The notes under the pieces are model-generated. The model did not search any database, was not told the origin of the DNA, and worked only from the letters and a program-made list of their open reading frames with translations. The position numbers and the translations under genes were made by a program. A stretch of 64,000 bases of DNA. It comes from Streptococcus sp. NPS 308. Its GTDB lineage: Bacteria; Bacillota; Bacilli; Lactobacillales; Streptococcaceae. Below, in pieces: positions 31,301 to 40,303 of this stretch. The stretch spans positions 1,583,001 to 1,647,000 of the forward strand of contig NZ_AP017652.1 in assembly GCF_002355895.1 (NCBI RefSeq), in the 5' to 3' direction. Every line of letters starts with the position of its first letter. Position 1 is the stretch's first letter.

Positions 31301-33896
31301 TAGCTTAGTCAATAGTTCAGAAGAGACTGTTCCATATGAAACAATCTACGTTAATGACAAGACCATCGCTGCTGGAACAAGTATTGAAAAAACTCCTGGG
31401 GTAACTGGGAAGAAAATTGTAAATACCTATGCAACTAGCGTTGATAACTCTGCTTATGAGAAAACAAGTGGAACCAATATCATGAACTACGGTCTCAGAA
31501 ATTACTACGAGACAACAAATATTCGGGAAGCGACTGATAATGATCGCATTCCGGGATTGCTTCGAGCAGACTATACAACGACAGATGGCAAAATTATGAC
31601 AGCCACTAAAACTTATAGTTACACTGATACTAAAAAACAAACTCAAACAACTGAGATGACTTATCGCTACGAAAACCTTCCAATTGGTTTGAAGAACGAT
31701 ACGCAGTATACATTTACTGATGAAAATGTAACTACGGCACCGCAAAATCGTGTTGTCCATGTAGGTACACGAACTTCCAAAGCTATTGGAGCATTTGATC
31801 AGTTTGATGTCGATTTCGAAACAGAATATGTAAACGATGATACTATTCTAGTCGGTGATACTGTCATCAAAACTCCTGGTGTCAAAGGAATCCGTACTGT
31901 TTCTTATCGAGAAACCCGTGATAATGATACAAATGATCTAATTTCAAGAGAACAAGTTTCTGATAGTATCACTACTAAACCTATTAAGCAAGTCGTACTT
32001 GTGGGAACAAAACCACTTACTAGAACTGCTCAAAGAACTGAGAAACAGGATATTGATTTTGAGATCGTTAAAGTTCCTTCTGACAAGCTATTTGTTGGTG
32101 AAGAAGAGATTCAAACCCCTGGTGTTAAAGGTACTAGAACTATTGTTCATGAAGATACTATTGACAACCGAAACAATACTGTGATCTCGTCTCGTGTTAT
32201 CTCTGACGAACAAACCGAACCTGTTAAACAGATCGTACTTGTGGGAACAAAACCACTTACTGTAACTACTCAAAGAACTGAGAAACAGGATATTGATTTT
32301 GAGATCGTTAAAGTTCCTTCTGACAAGCTATTTGTTGGTGAAGAAGAGATTCAAACCCCTGGTGTTAAAGGTACTAGAACTATTGTTCATGAAGATACCA
32401 TTGACAACCGAAACAATACTGTGATCTCGTCTCGTGTTATCTCTGACGAACAAACCGAACCTGTTAAACAGATCGTACTTGTGGGAACAAAACCACTTAC
32501 TGTAACTACTCAAAGAACTGAGAAACAGGATATTGATTTTGAGATCGTTAAAGTTCCTTCTGACAAGCTATTTGTTGGTGAAGAAGAGATTCAAACCCCT
32601 GGTGTTAAAGGTACTAGAACTATTGTTCATGAAGATACTATTGACAACCGAAACAATACTGTGATCTCGTCTCGTGTTATCTCTGACGAACAAACCGAAC
32701 CTGTTAAACAGATCGTACTTGTGGGAACAAAACCACTTACTGTAACTACTCAAAGAACTGAGAAACAGGATATTGATTTTGAGATCGTTAAAGTTCCTTC
32801 TGACAAGCTATTTGTTGGTGAAGAAGAGATTCAAACCCCTGGTGTTAAAGGTACTAGAACTATTGTTCATGAAGATACTATTGACAACCGAAACAATACT
32901 GTGATCTCGTCTCGTGTTATCTCTGACGAACAAACCGAACCTGTTAAACAGATCGTACTTGTGGGAACAAAACCACTTACTGTAACTACTCAAAGAACTG
33001 AGAAACAGGATATTGATTTTGAGATCGTTAAAGTTCCTTCTGACAAGCTATTTGTTGGTGAAGAAGAGATTCAAACCCCTGGTGTTAAAGGTACTAGAAC
33101 TATTGTTCATGAAGATACCATTGACAACCGAAACAATACTGTGATCTCGTCTCGCGTCATCTCTGACGAACAAACCGAACCTGTTAAACAGATCGTACTT
33201 GTGGGAACAAAACCACTTACTGTAACTACTCAAAGAACTGAGAAACAGGATATTGATTTTGAGATCGTTAAAGTTCCTTCTGACAAGCTATTTGTTGGTG
33301 AAGAAGAGATTCAAACCCCTGGTGTTAAAGGTACTAGAACTATTGTTCACGAAGATACTATTGACAATCGAAACAATACTGTGATCTCGTCTCGTGTTAT
33401 CTCTGATGAACAAACCGAACCTGTTAAACAGATCGTACTTGTGGGAACAAAACCACTCAATCGAACAGTTCAGAGAACTATTGAACTTTCTATCCCTTAT
33501 GGTATTCAATCTATTTATGATGATACATTAGCCAATGGAACAAAAATGATTGTAGCCCCAGGAAAAGCTGGTCTTCGTACAATCATTATCGAAGAAGTTT
33601 TTGATGATAAAGGACAGATTATTTCTAGCAACATTCTCTCTTCTACAGTTACAATTACACCTACTGATGAAATTGTAAGAGTAGGAACAGCTGCTACTAC
33701 TCCAAATAATACTGACAAATTAAGTCAAGATAGTCAACAAAACCATGCAAATACTGGACAATCTACTGTTGATAATTCCAAAGTATTACCAAATACAGGA
33801 ACAGAAAACAATCACTCTGTAGCAGTAACTGGTGCGTTAGCTCTATTTGCAGCCTTAGGTCTTACACTATTCAAACGTAAAGAAGATAACGACTAA
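28311..33896 (+). CDS. LPXTG surface protein: parallel beta-helix domain plus G5 repeat stalk
   Basis: An 1861-aa protein. Residues 1-31 are a signal peptide containing a KKHWVAVSIGIATSALL segment, like YSIRK-type signals. Residues 32-170 are Ser/Thr/Glu-rich. From about residue 205 (NVADNQDDTLAVNKALKAAN) a pectate-lyase-like right-handed beta-helix runs to about 960, with Asn ladders such as ENNISYGDRL and IRNNVVT. Residues 1000-1800 hold about nine G5-type domains, six of them nearly identical 80-residue units with TPGVKGTRTIVHEDT and QIVLVGTKPL. The C-terminus has LPNTG, a hydrophobic segment and FKRKEDND. G5 domains are linked to N-acetylglucosamine/cell-surface binding; the beta-helix suggests glycan binding or cleavage. 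Substrate is unknown. Confidence 0.9.
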   Translation: MKKLRKVKKHWVAVSIGIATSALLVNNVAANEVGGGTSEILQPTTVTSSAIEKTNEIENTPSSTENGDNASTATVQTTAPSSNVSDSASTVTETPTKSADSKQIGRSVFRSVSASTPAEANKSQSKESVPTEPAESIEPALKPEVKADEEAIKAKAIPEIPKENQSKKIQDAITEDVRTVVSKPTVEGVEYDVHYDHKNKWYYVNATDFGLNVADNQDDTLAVNKALKAANEIVMADPDGKQHTGVAVKLSGIVNVARDKGEIDHYKILTYGSGVPMPIQKGRIDGVQNLSHVTKEEYENLRVDSDGLVRYVSSNGENLTGIALPIYRKSESGSFNQIKIGSEHSNVTGLFGDGPGTTVLKTNLVQLGNPWDSNENDTDNRDHAVLLVENQNGFLVKDLSVSIQNLKEAFGEQHDGFYVKGMPYYGKVDGVFVNDSDNVTVEGVEASGANKAGIRFGSTHNSVSNISLPGWGRPRSVSNLIAGKAPGYTFSSLNLGENNKVLNSNTHNNRVAGVQFSYQTNILIEGTTTSENGHKLNGSTGYGFASEAGSYNNGIVFRNNTSTYNYRKGLDIHDGDRILIENNISYGDRLLGISVYNRNFKMENVVIRNNVVTQDKTNRLVRDDLKVDGKFTHGHDYLQYEAIHLQTNEKSQDLSADGAVGYFEISNNRIQDLDSSGRTATNQDYNTNAILVRMQEPYLNYVLNIKNNQITGHSANDLIKMINSSNDNIKGTATLSDTSKFANGLGYGSGSINISNNKVELEELYGDPNKDLSAITIAESTSNFNVADKNIRANQDKFRGSVVFQNNDIKVKKTFMSTRPGIIGKQKTMPIISITTNAEGVLFKDNNLDFGEITQSLAKNAATQTPLISLNGNNGTLVQPGLGFGINTTRTPSNLPNTLSRTQPLAFIGNDIKISNISYANNVDLPIRVLETNNLVRYTENNTFTSDSEITVSTTDTKTDPLGNAIYKPTTERLTPNKEKNNAQFNMGVSRFSTSSPSLVNSSEETVPYETIYVNDKTIAAGTSIEKTPGVTGKKIVNTYATSVDNSAYEKTSGTNIMNYGLRNYYETTNIREATDNDRIPGLLRADYTTTDGKIMTATKTYSYTDTKKQTQTTEMTYRYENLPIGLKNDTQYTFTDENVTTAPQNRVVHVGTRTSKAIGAFDQFDVDFETEYVNDDTILVGDTVIKTPGVKGIRTVSYRETRDNDTNDLISREQVSDSITTKPIKQVVLVGTKPLTRTAQRTEKQDIDFEIVKVPSDKLFVGEEEIQTPGVKGTRTIVHEDTIDNRNNTVISSRVISDEQTEPVKQIVLVGTKPLTVTTQRTEKQDIDFEIVKVPSDKLFVGEEEIQTPGVKGTRTIVHEDTIDNRNNTVISSRVISDEQTEPVKQIVLVGTKPLTVTTQRTEKQDIDFEIVKVPSDKLFVGEEEIQTPGVKGTRTIVHEDTIDNRNNTVISSRVISDEQTEPVKQIVLVGTKPLTVTTQRTEKQDIDFEIVKVPSDKLFVGEEEIQTPGVKGTRTIVHEDTIDNRNNTVISSRVISDEQTEPVKQIVLVGTKPLTVTTQRTEKQDIDFEIVKVPSDKLFVGEEEIQTPGVKGTRTIVHEDTIDNRNNTVISSRVISDEQTEPVKQIVLVGTKPLTVTTQRTEKQDIDFEIVKVPSDKLFVGEEEIQTPGVKGTRTIVHEDTIDNRNNTVISSRVISDEQTEPVKQIVLVGTKPLNRTVQRTIELSIPYGIQSIYDDTLANGTKMIVAPGKAGLRTIIIEEVFDDKGQIISSNILSSTVTITPTDEIVRVGTAATTPNNTDKLSQDSQQNHANTGQSTVDNSKVLPNTGTENNHSVAVTGALALFAALGLTLFKRKEDND
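32031..33470 (+). repeat. Six tandem 240-bp G5-domain repeats
   Basis: The unit starting CAAAGAACTGAGAAACAGG recurs every 240 bp at 32031, 32271, 32511, 32751, 32991 and 33231. Differences are limited to a few synonymous bases, for example GATACTA versus GATACCA, plus a diverged end of the last unit. Flanking G5 domains are clearly diverged, so the six arose by recent tandem duplication. Confidence 0.95.
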
Positions 33897-33937
33897 AGTA
33901 TATGTCATTTACTCTTCAAGCTAGATAGTATATTTAA

Positions 33938-33980
33938 AAAAAGGATTGAAGTCTATATTTTGTAGAATTCAATCCTTTTT
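33938..33980 (+). terminator. Terminator of the G5 surface protein gene
   Basis: Thirteen-base arms AAAAAGGATTGAA (33938-33950) and TTCAATCCTTTTT (33968-33980). Confidence 0.88.
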
Positions 33981-34106
33981 AGTCAATTCTATGACACCAG
34001 CAGTAAGGCAGAAAAAGCCATACTTTATATAGAAGTAATTTGTCTCTTCTCTCTGAGAATAAAAACTATAATATTCCTTGTTTTAAAATTATCAAAACCT
34101 CAGTAA

Positions 34107-34139
34107 CAAAAAAAACTAGCCCTATGGCTAGTTTTTTTT
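34107..34139 (-). terminator. Terminator of pflB
   Basis: ACTAGCC (34115-34121) and GGCTAGT (34126-34132) flanked by A and T runs, so it may work in both directions. It directly follows the pflB stop on the minus strand. Confidence 0.88.
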
Positions 34140-34147
34140 ATACTATC

Positions 34148-36463
34148 TTAGAGCAATGCATCATCCATTGAAAGAACTTCGTGGAAGACACGTTGTGTCA
34201 ATTCAGTTTTTTGTTCTGGAGTGAGGTATTTAGTGTTTACACAGTATCCAGAGATACGTACGATAACGTCTTCACCTGACATGATTTTTTCGTAAACATC
34301 GTTCAAGTCCATAACGTTCAAGTTAACGTGTTGTCCACCGTTTTCGAAGTAACCATCAAGGATTGTTACCAAGTTATCCACTTGTTCGTCACGAGTCTTA
34401 CCAAGAGCACGAGGTGAAACTTGAGTTGTCAATGAAATACCGTCAGCTGCGTAACCAAAGTCAAGGCTAGCAAGTGAGTTCAAGTTTTGCAACCATCCAC
34501 CTTTAGCTTTGTTAGATGGGTTAGCACCTGGTGAGAAGAATTCAAGTTTAGACAAGTTCACAGAACCATCTTCGTTGAGGTATACACCTTTGTGGACTGG
34601 TGAGTTACCAGTTTGTTTAGAGTAAGCAACGTTAGATGTGATAGTCAAGAGTGATACTGTAGCTTCAGCGTCTTTGTATAGCTTGTGGCTACGTAGACGA
34701 GTTGTGTAAGCTTCGATCAACCATTCTGCCAATTCGTTTGAACGTGGGTCATCTTCACCCCAACGTGGGTATTCACCGATTGTTTCATAATCGTAGATGT
34801 AGCCATTTTCGTCACGGATTGGTTTAACTGTAGCGTACTTAATAGCTGACAATGTATCAACTGTGTTAGCAAATCCACAGATACCGAATCCCATGTTAGC
34901 ACGTTGTTTAGTTGGCAAGAAGGCCATTTGAACAGCTTCATAGTTGTACTTGTCAGTCATGTAGTGGATGATGTTCAAAGCATCTACGTAAGTGTCAGTC
35001 AACCAGTCAAGAGATTTTTCGAAGTTGGCTTTAACTGATTCGAATTCAAGAACTTCGTCACGGATAGGATCGATGTCAAATACTTTGTAGTCTTTGTGAA
35101 CATCGTCGTAACCACCGTTCAAACCAGTAAGAAGGGCTTTAAGAACGTTTACACGAGCACCGAAGTACTGGATGTTATGGCGTTGATCTTCATTTTCTGG
35201 GTCAAGTGGAGATACACAACATGAGATACAGCTCATTTCACCGTATCCGTCTTTAGCCATTGTTGTTACACCTTCGTATTGGATAGAAGAGTGTTTGTGG
35301 CTCATGTGCATACAGTAGCGACGGAAGTTGTAAGGCAATTTGTCAGTCCAAAGAACTGTCAAGTTTGGTTCTGGTGAGTTACCGATGTTGTCAAGAGTGT
35401 TCAAGAAACGGTAGTCCATCTTAGTAACACGGTGACGACCGTCGTTACCCATACCAGCCATAGAAGTTGTGATGAAGGTTGGGTCACCTGAGTACAATTG
35501 GTCATAAGCTTTTGTACGAGCAAATTTAACTGTACGAAGTTTCATAACGAAATCATCAACGAACTCTTGGATTTCTGATTCAGTAAATGTACCACGAGCA
35601 AGGTCACGTTCTGCAAAGATGTCCAATACGATTGGCACACGACCTAGAGATGTAGCGGCACCATTAATCACACGGCAGACAGCCATGAAAGCGATATTAA
35701 CCCATTGGATTGCTTCTTTCACGTTCATCGCTGGTTTGCGAACATCAACCCCGTAAAGGTCACCCAAGCGAACAACTTGTTGCAATGCTTGGTATTGAAG
35801 GTTGATTTCTTCACGAAGACGGATTGTTTCTTCATCGATTTCTTCGATTGAGTTCCAATCGTTTACTTTTTCTTGCATCAAGTAGTCTGCACCATAAAGA
35901 GCAAGACGTGCGTAAACACCGATGATACGTCCACGTGAGTATGCATCTGGAAGTCCCGTTACAGTGTGAGCGTGGCGAGCACGACGGATGTTTGAAGTGT
36001 AGGCACGGAAGATACCGTCGTTAACTGTTGTTACATATTTAGTGAAGATTTCGTGAACAGCTGGATCTGGTTCGTATCCATTTTCTTTCAAAGTAGTTTC
36101 AGCCATACGGATACCACCTCTTGGCATGAAGTTCAATTTGAAGAGTTCATCGTTTTGGATACCGAAGATAACTTCGTTTTCTTTGTCGATAAATCCAGCA
36201 GGAATATCAGCAATAGATGTTGGACGAGTGTCCATTGGGAAACGAGTTTCTTCGTAGTGAGCCTTAGTTTCTTCTACAATCTTTTTGATGTGAAGTGAAC
36301 GTTCTGTTGGTCCAGCAAGGAAGCTTTCATCACCATCATAAGGTGTGTAGTTAGCTTGAACGAAGCGAGAAACGCTTGCTTTTTCTTTCCAATCTACGCC
36401 TTTGAAGCCTTCCCAAGCTTTATCAAAAATGTCTTGTGCTTCAACAACTGTCTTAACAACCAT
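34148..36463 (-). CDS. pflB: Pyruvate formate-lyase
   Basis: A glycyl-radical enzyme converting pyruvate and CoA to acetyl-CoA and formate in anaerobic mixed-acid fermentation. From the ATG at 36463 ([17 protein letters not shown]) it has 771 aa; a 12-codon longer reading to 36499 is rejected because ATGAGGACATTAAC before 36463 supplies a well-spaced GAGGA. Active-site cysteines are in [13 protein letters not shown] and the radical glycine in [13 protein letters not shown] near the C-terminus. Activation needs PflA, not in this window. Confidence 0.95.
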   Translation of the reverse strand: MVVKTVVEAQDIFDKAWEGFKGVDWKEKASVSRFVQANYTPYDGDESFLAGPTERSLHIKKIVEETKAHYEETRFPMDTRPTSIADIPAGFIDKENEVIFGIQNDELFKLNFMPRGGIRMAETTLKENGYEPDPAVHEIFTKYVTTVNDGIFRAYTSNIRRARHAHTVTGLPDAYSRGRIIGVYARLALYGADYLMQEKVNDWNSIEEIDEETIRLREEINLQYQALQQVVRLGDLYGVDVRKPAMNVKEAIQWVNIAFMAVCRVINGAATSLGRVPIVLDIFAERDLARGTFTESEIQEFVDDFVMKLRTVKFARTKAYDQLYSGDPTFITTSMAGMGNDGRHRVTKMDYRFLNTLDNIGNSPEPNLTVLWTDKLPYNFRRYCMHMSHKHSSIQYEGVTTMAKDGYGEMSCISCCVSPLDPENEDQRHNIQYFGARVNVLKALLTGLNGGYDDVHKDYKVFDIDPIRDEVLEFESVKANFEKSLDWLTDTYVDALNIIHYMTDKYNYEAVQMAFLPTKQRANMGFGICGFANTVDTLSAIKYATVKPIRDENGYIYDYETIGEYPRWGEDDPRSNELAEWLIEAYTTRLRSHKLYKDAEATVSLLTITSNVAYSKQTGNSPVHKGVYLNEDGSVNLSKLEFFSPGANPSNKAKGGWLQNLNSLASLDFGYAADGISLTTQVSPRALGKTRDEQVDNLVTILDGYFENGGQHVNLNVMDLNDVYEKIMSGEDVIVRISGYCVNTKYLTPEQKTELTQRVFHEVLSMDDALL

Positions 36464-36518
36464 GTTAATGTCCTCATTTATCTTTCTAGTAACAGCCATC
36501 TGTTACATTCATGAGTCA

Positions 36519-36524
36519 AGTATA
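36519..36524 (-). promoter_or_regulatory. -10 element of pflB
   Basis: Minus-strand TGG followed by TATACT, an extended -10 about 56 bp upstream of the chosen start; TTGTTG lies 18 bp further upstream as a possible -35. Confidence 0.55.
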
Positions 36525-36662
36525 CCATACAGTAACCGATTTCAACAAGGGAAATCAGGCTTTTATGTTACTTTCTTTTCTAATACAGTCTATTTTTAGA
36601 CACAATCTGTATTATATTTTTGAAAACAGGATTACTCTTTTCCATTTTTTCAGAAAAAAAGG

Positions 36663-36668
36663 TATAAT
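36663..36668 (+). promoter_or_regulatory. -10 element of dinB
   Basis: TATAAT about 31 bp upstream of the dinB ATG, followed by the GAAAGGTG ribosome binding site. No good -35 is seen, and no obvious LexA/HdiR-type operator was recognised. Confidence 0.5.
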
Positions 36669-36699
36669 GAATAGAAAATGACGCTAGAAAGGTGCAATA

Positions 36700-37761
36700 A
36701 TGCTCATATTTCCATTGATCAATGATTTGTCAAGAAAAATCATCCACATCGACATGGATGCCTTTTTTGCTGCGGTGGAAATACGAGACAATCCTAAATT
36801 AAAAGGAAAACCTGTCATCATTGGAAGCGACCCTAGACAAACTGGCGGTCGAGGAGTCGTTTCTACCTGTAGCTATGAGGCACGAGCCTTTGGTATTCAC
36901 TCTGCCATGAGTTCTAAAGAAGCTTATGAGCGTTGTCCCCAAGCCGTCTTTATCTCCGGGAATTATGAGAAGTATAAGGCAGTTGGACTTGAGATTCGAG
37001 CTATTTTTAAACGCTACACTGATTTGATTGAACCCATGAGTATCGACGAAGCCTACTTGGATGTGACAGAAAATAAACTCGGTATCAAGTCAGCTGTTAA
37101 AATAGCTCGCCTCATCCAACAAGATATCTGGCAGGAACTGCACTTGACTGCTTCTGCTGGCGTTTCCTACAATAAATTTCTAGCTAAAATGGCTAGTGAT
37201 TATCAAAAGCCACATGGTTTGACAGTGATCCTCCCAGATCAGGCTGAGGATTTTCTCAAACAAATGGACATTGCTAAATTTCACGGTGTGGGCAAAAAAA
37301 CAGTTGAACGCCTTCATGAAATGGGCATTTATACTGGTGCAGACTTATTGGATGTCTCAGAAGTTACTTTAATTGATCGCTTTGGCAGACTTGGTTATGA
37401 TCTTTATAGAAAAGCTCGTGGTATTCACAATTCTCCAGTCAAGTCCAATCGCATCCGCAAATCAATCGGGAAGGAGAAAACCTATAGTAAGATTCTCCAG
37501 GATGAAGAAGATATCAAAAAAGAGCTGACTCTTCTCTCTGAAAAAGTAGCTCACAATCTCAGCAAGCAGGACAAAGCTGGAAAAATCATTATCCTAAAGA
37601 TTCGTTACACCGACTTCTCCACCCTGACTAGACGAAAAAGCCTTCCACAAGCAACACAGGACGCTAGTCAGATTTCTCAAACTGCCCTTCAACTCTACGA
37701 AGAGCTAGCTGAAAAAGAAAAAGGTATCCGTTTACTAGGAATTACAGTGACAGGATTTTAA
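36700..37761 (+). CDS. dinB: DNA polymerase IV (Y-family)
   Basis: A 353-aa error-prone translesion polymerase. Catalytic motif [12 protein letters not shown] is at about residues 16-27, SIDEAYLDV near 114-122 supplies the other carboxylates, and [14 protein letters not shown] near 190 is the helix-hairpin-helix thumb contact. The little-finger domain occupies the C-terminal third. Length is normal for the family. It is transcribed divergently from pflB, the same neighbourhood as in pneumococcus. Confidence 0.95.
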   Translation: MLIFPLINDLSRKIIHIDMDAFFAAVEIRDNPKLKGKPVIIGSDPRQTGGRGVVSTCSYEARAFGIHSAMSSKEAYERCPQAVFISGNYEKYKAVGLEIRAIFKRYTDLIEPMSIDEAYLDVTENKLGIKSAVKIARLIQQDIWQELHLTASAGVSYNKFLAKMASDYQKPHGLTVILPDQAEDFLKQMDIAKFHGVGKKTVERLHEMGIYTGADLLDVSEVTLIDRFGRLGYDLYRKARGIHNSPVKSNRIRKSIGKEKTYSKILQDEEDIKKELTLLSEKVAHNLSKQDKAGKIIILKIRYTDFSTLTRRKSLPQATQDASQISQTALQLYEELAEKEKGIRLLGITVTGF

Positions 37762-37794
37762 ATCCTTGAGGGGATTCATTGGTTTAAATCAAAT

Positions 37795-37823
37795 GAGGTT
37801 GGAACAAAAGTGTTTCAGCCTCA
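37795..37823 (+). terminator. Terminator-like hairpin after dinB
   Basis: GAGGTTGGAACA pairs, with G-T and one mismatch, with TGTTTCAGCCTC around an AAAG loop, followed by ATTCTGTTTT. This GAGGCTGGAACA-type hairpin is common at streptococcal gene ends. Confidence 0.7.
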
Positions 37824-38103
37824 TTCTGTTTTAAAAATAATTCCTAATTCAAGAAAGTCTCTTCCTCTTATTCCCTCTCTCTTTTATTAGAAAACTGAAT
37901 GCTTTTAGGAGTTATAGTTTAGTTTGATGTCCTACCGCATTTGTCCAAGGATATATACTTGGACTACAATATTTTTTGACTTTATTAATGAAAAGGGGCA
38001 GTTGGTTTTAATTAAGTATTAACTCAAACACTTAAAACTAAAAATGTGAGATAGATTTCAAATAGTTCCTAGTAAAAAAACTTTTTCTCATAAGTGTTAG
38101 CTA
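37824..38103. other. Intergenic stretch without a recognised gene
   Basis: About 280 bp of AT-rich sequence between the dinB hairpin and the promoter of the TetR-linked locus. I see no ORF with a ribosome binding site and no clear repeat element. Confidence 0.6.
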
Positions 38104-38162
38104 TTGACACCTTCATTTTTATTTGTTAAACTAGAAAATATAAAAAATACCGTCTGGTCGGT
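38104..38162 (+). promoter_or_regulatory. Promoter with ACCG/CGGT palindromic operator
   Basis: TTGACA (38104-38109), 17-bp spacer, TAAACT (38127-38132) preceded by TGT. At 38149-38162, just downstream of the expected start site, ACCG-TCTGGT-CGGT forms a dyad whose flanks AAAAA and TTTTT extend the symmetry. Its form and the tetR gene 450 bp downstream suggest the TetR protein represses this unit, including itself. Confidence 0.65.
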
Positions 38163-38185
38163 TTTTTTAAAAGAAAGGACTTAAC

Positions 38186-38510
38186 ATGAAAAAAACTATG
38201 CTAGAAAAAACAATCGATTCTATTGAAAAACAAAATCAACGAGTACGTCAACAACAAATACGTCATCACGAAACCATTCAAAAGCAAATAAAACTGCAAA
38301 AAAAAACGGTTTGATCGATTATCACAAGGAGAGAGTGGTATCCGACATTCTCGTTTGGGAGTGAAATGTGGGTATGCTACAATCACTGGTGGGCTCATCA
38401 CTACTTTGTTTAGTCCTTGGAATGGTTTAGGAATAATGACCATCGGTGGGATTACAGTCCTCTCAAACTTGTATCACATCAAACGCATAGAAGCAAAATT
38501 AAAAAAGTAG
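38186..38510 (+). pseudogene. Small membrane-protein gene frameshifted at an A9 tract
   Basis: The ATG at 38186, after AAAGAAAGGAC, reads 42 codons (MKKTMLEKTIDSIEKQNQRV...) and stops at 38312-38314. Removing one A from the nine-A run at 38298-38306 restores an ORF of 107 aa to the TAG at 38508-38510. The restored part has a basic, glutamine-rich coiled N-terminus and a two-span hydrophobic hairpin (GYATITGGLITTLFSPW, GLGIMTIGGITVL) with a basic tail. I do not recognise the family. The frameshift may be a mutation, a phase-variable tract or a site of transcriptional slippage. Confidence 0.65.
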
Positions 38511-38610
38511 AGTGGTTTTCTTAAGAATGAGACTTGTTAGACTGCTCAAATATTACCTTTTCTTCTTTTTTTGATAAAATAAATCTAATATAACAGAGAG
38601 AAGGAACCCA

Positions 38611-39243
38611 ATGGTCGCAAAAACAGAAAAATCTCAAGCAATGATTGAAAAAATTTTATCAACGGCTACACAGCTTTTTATTCACAACGGCTATGAAAAA
38701 ACAAGTGTACAAAATATAGCGCAAACAGCTAGTATTTCAAAAGGAGCTATTTATCACCATTTTCAATCAAAAGATGAAATTTTTTTTGCAGTTTTAAAAC
38801 AGCGTTATCAATTGATGGAAAAGGAATTGCTAGACTGGCTTGAATCCACCAGTCATTTAACTGGAAGAGAACAGCTCAAAGAAATCTTTCAGTTTTGTTT
38901 AAAAAGTCAGAAAACTAACTACGAAATGTTGAATCACGCGCCTCTTGATGCAGAGTTCATGCTGACTATTATCCGTTACAATCTGCGTATAGGAACTCCC
39001 CTTATTGCAGATATTATAAAAAAAGGAATAGAAGATCAGTCCATTCAACCCATCCCCTTCCCTAATGAAGCGGCCGAGACAATCTTGCTTTTGACTAACT
39101 TTTGGGTAGAAGGAAGTATTTTTGAAAATTCTTCCGAAAAAATTGTCGATCGGATCTATTTTTTACAATTTATGCTTCAATCCATCGGACTGGATATTTT
39201 TGATGAATCTTTGATCCAAGAAATTTTAAGTCAATCAAATTAA
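38611..39243 (+). CDS. TetR-family transcriptional regulator
   Basis: A 210-aa regulator. Residues 10-60 are the TetR_N helix-turn-helix: ILSTATQLFIHNGYEKTSV, then IAQTASISKGAIYHHFQSKDEI, the family signature. The remaining 150 residues are the ligand-binding helical domain, with no recognised subfamily. A GAGAGAAGGAA ribosome binding site precedes the ATG. It lies 100 bp after the frameshifted small gene and probably shares its promoter or has a weak one (TGATAAAAT at about 38571-38579). The ACCG/CGGT dyad upstream is its most likely target. No efflux pump is adjacent, so its inducer is unknown. Confidence 0.88.
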   Translation: MVAKTEKSQAMIEKILSTATQLFIHNGYEKTSVQNIAQTASISKGAIYHHFQSKDEIFFAVLKQRYQLMEKELLDWLESTSHLTGREQLKEIFQFCLKSQKTNYEMLNHAPLDAEFMLTIIRYNLRIGTPLIADIIKKGIEDQSIQPIPFPNEAAETILLLTNFWVEGSIFENSSEKIVDRIYFLQFMLQSIGLDIFDESLIQEILSQSN

Positions 39244-39334
39244 ATACAATCTTTTCGTTTACTTTTAAAACCGTAGACAAACGTCGGGCAAGGCGACATA
39301 ATAAGGTAATATAAAATAAACTAAACGATTATAA

Positions 39335-39384
39335 AAAATAGGATAGTTCCCCAAATGTTTTTTTTTGGCGAACTATCCTATTTT
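39335..39384. terminator. Bidirectional terminator between tetR and uppP
   Basis: Fifteen-base perfect arms AAAATAGGATAGTTC (39335-39349) and GAACTATCCTATTTT (39370-39384) between convergent genes. Confidence 0.9.
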
Positions 39385-39398
39385 ATTCTATTTTCAAC

Positions 39399-40244
39399 TT
39401 ATACAAACAAACGCACAAAACTATAGAGCAACAAGACACTACCGAGTACAATACGGTATTTCCCAAAGAGTGTAAAGTCGTGCTTCTTCACATAGCTGGT
39501 CAAGAAACGAATAGCAACCATGCTGACCGCAAAGGCTACTCCCATAGCAACCAAGAGCAAGAATAGTTGACCAAAACTCAAAAGTTGACCTGCTTTAATA
39601 AATTTGAAAATCTTTAAAGCACTGGCTCCGAACATAACAGGAATTCCGAGATAGAAGGTAAACTCTGTTACGACAGAGCGACTTGTTCCATTCAACAAAC
39701 CACCGACGATAGTGGCTCCAGAACGGCTTGTCCCTGGGAAAAGGGCAAGGACTTGGAAGAGTCCAATGTAAAGAGCTGTTTTATAAGGCAACTTGTCTAA
39801 CTCTGTTACTGTTGGTTCAATAGCTTGCGCCTTATTTCGTTTTTCAAGATAGATAAAGGCAACCCCAAAGATAATCAACATGATTGCAACTGAAACCATG
39901 TTATGGAAGTTGGCATCAAACCAATCATCTAGTTTAAAGACCAATAGCAAAGGCAAGGTCGCAACGAAAACTTTTGACCATAATTGCCAAGTTCGACGAA
40001 CTTCGACCTTGGTTTTACCAGGTTTGAAAGGATTGAGCTTGTTAAAGTAGATTACCACAACTGCTAAAATAGCACCGAGCTGAATGACAACATTAAACAT
40101 GGACATGAAGGCTTCATTTTGGTCTTTAAACTGGATAAACTCTTGCGCTAGGATTAAGTGACCAGTACTTGAAATTGGCAACCATTCTGTAATCCCTTCA
40201 ACAATCCCAAAAAAGATGGACTTCAAAATTTCAATAAAATACAT
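39399..40244 (-). CDS. uppP: Undecaprenyl-diphosphatase UppP/BacA
   Basis: A 281-aa membrane enzyme that dephosphorylates undecaprenyl pyrophosphate, recycling the lipid carrier used for peptidoglycan and the polysaccharide operon at the start of the window; overproduction gives bacitracin resistance. Both signature motifs are present: [14 protein letters not shown] at about residues 16-29 and [11 protein letters not shown] near residue 170. Seven or eight hydrophobic segments are visible. Single gene, facing tetR. Confidence 0.95.
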   Translation of the reverse strand: MYFIEILKSIFFGIVEGITEWLPISSTGHLILAQEFIQFKDQNEAFMSMFNVVIQLGAILAVVVIYFNKLNPFKPGKTKVEVRRTWQLWSKVFVATLPLLLVFKLDDWFDANFHNMVSVAIMLIIFGVAFIYLEKRNKAQAIEPTVTELDKLPYKTALYIGLFQVLALFPGTSRSGATIVGGLLNGTSRSVVTEFTFYLGIPVMFGASALKIFKFIKAGQLLSFGQLFLLLVAMGVAFAVSMVAIRFLTSYVKKHDFTLFGKYRIVLGSVLLLYSFVRLFV

Positions 40245-40303
40245 GCATTACTCCTTTTTCTGTCCTCTATTATAACATAATTTCGGATCTTGCGATACAT
40301 TTT

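Noticed and set aside
32088..33509. Repeated identical minus-strand open frames of 61 codons every 240 bp.
   Set aside because: They are shadows of the tandem G5 repeats, not genes; they recur only because the DNA unit recurs.
34148..36463. GYC instead of GYA next to the radical glycine of pyruvate formate-lyase.
   Set aside because: The glycine itself is kept and, to my knowledge, this variation occurs in streptococcal enzymes, so it is not evidence of inactivation.
38186..38314. A genuine 42-aa protein ending at the TGA after the A9 run.
   Set aside because: The second frame continues immediately with sensible hydrophobic protein sequence and one-base removal joins the two, so a frameshifted longer gene is the better reading; the short form may still be made.
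39260..39330. A GC-richer patch (around GTCGGGCAAGGCGACA) resembling part of a BOX element.
   Set aside because: Only a short stretch resembles it and no boxA/boxB/boxC order is visible.
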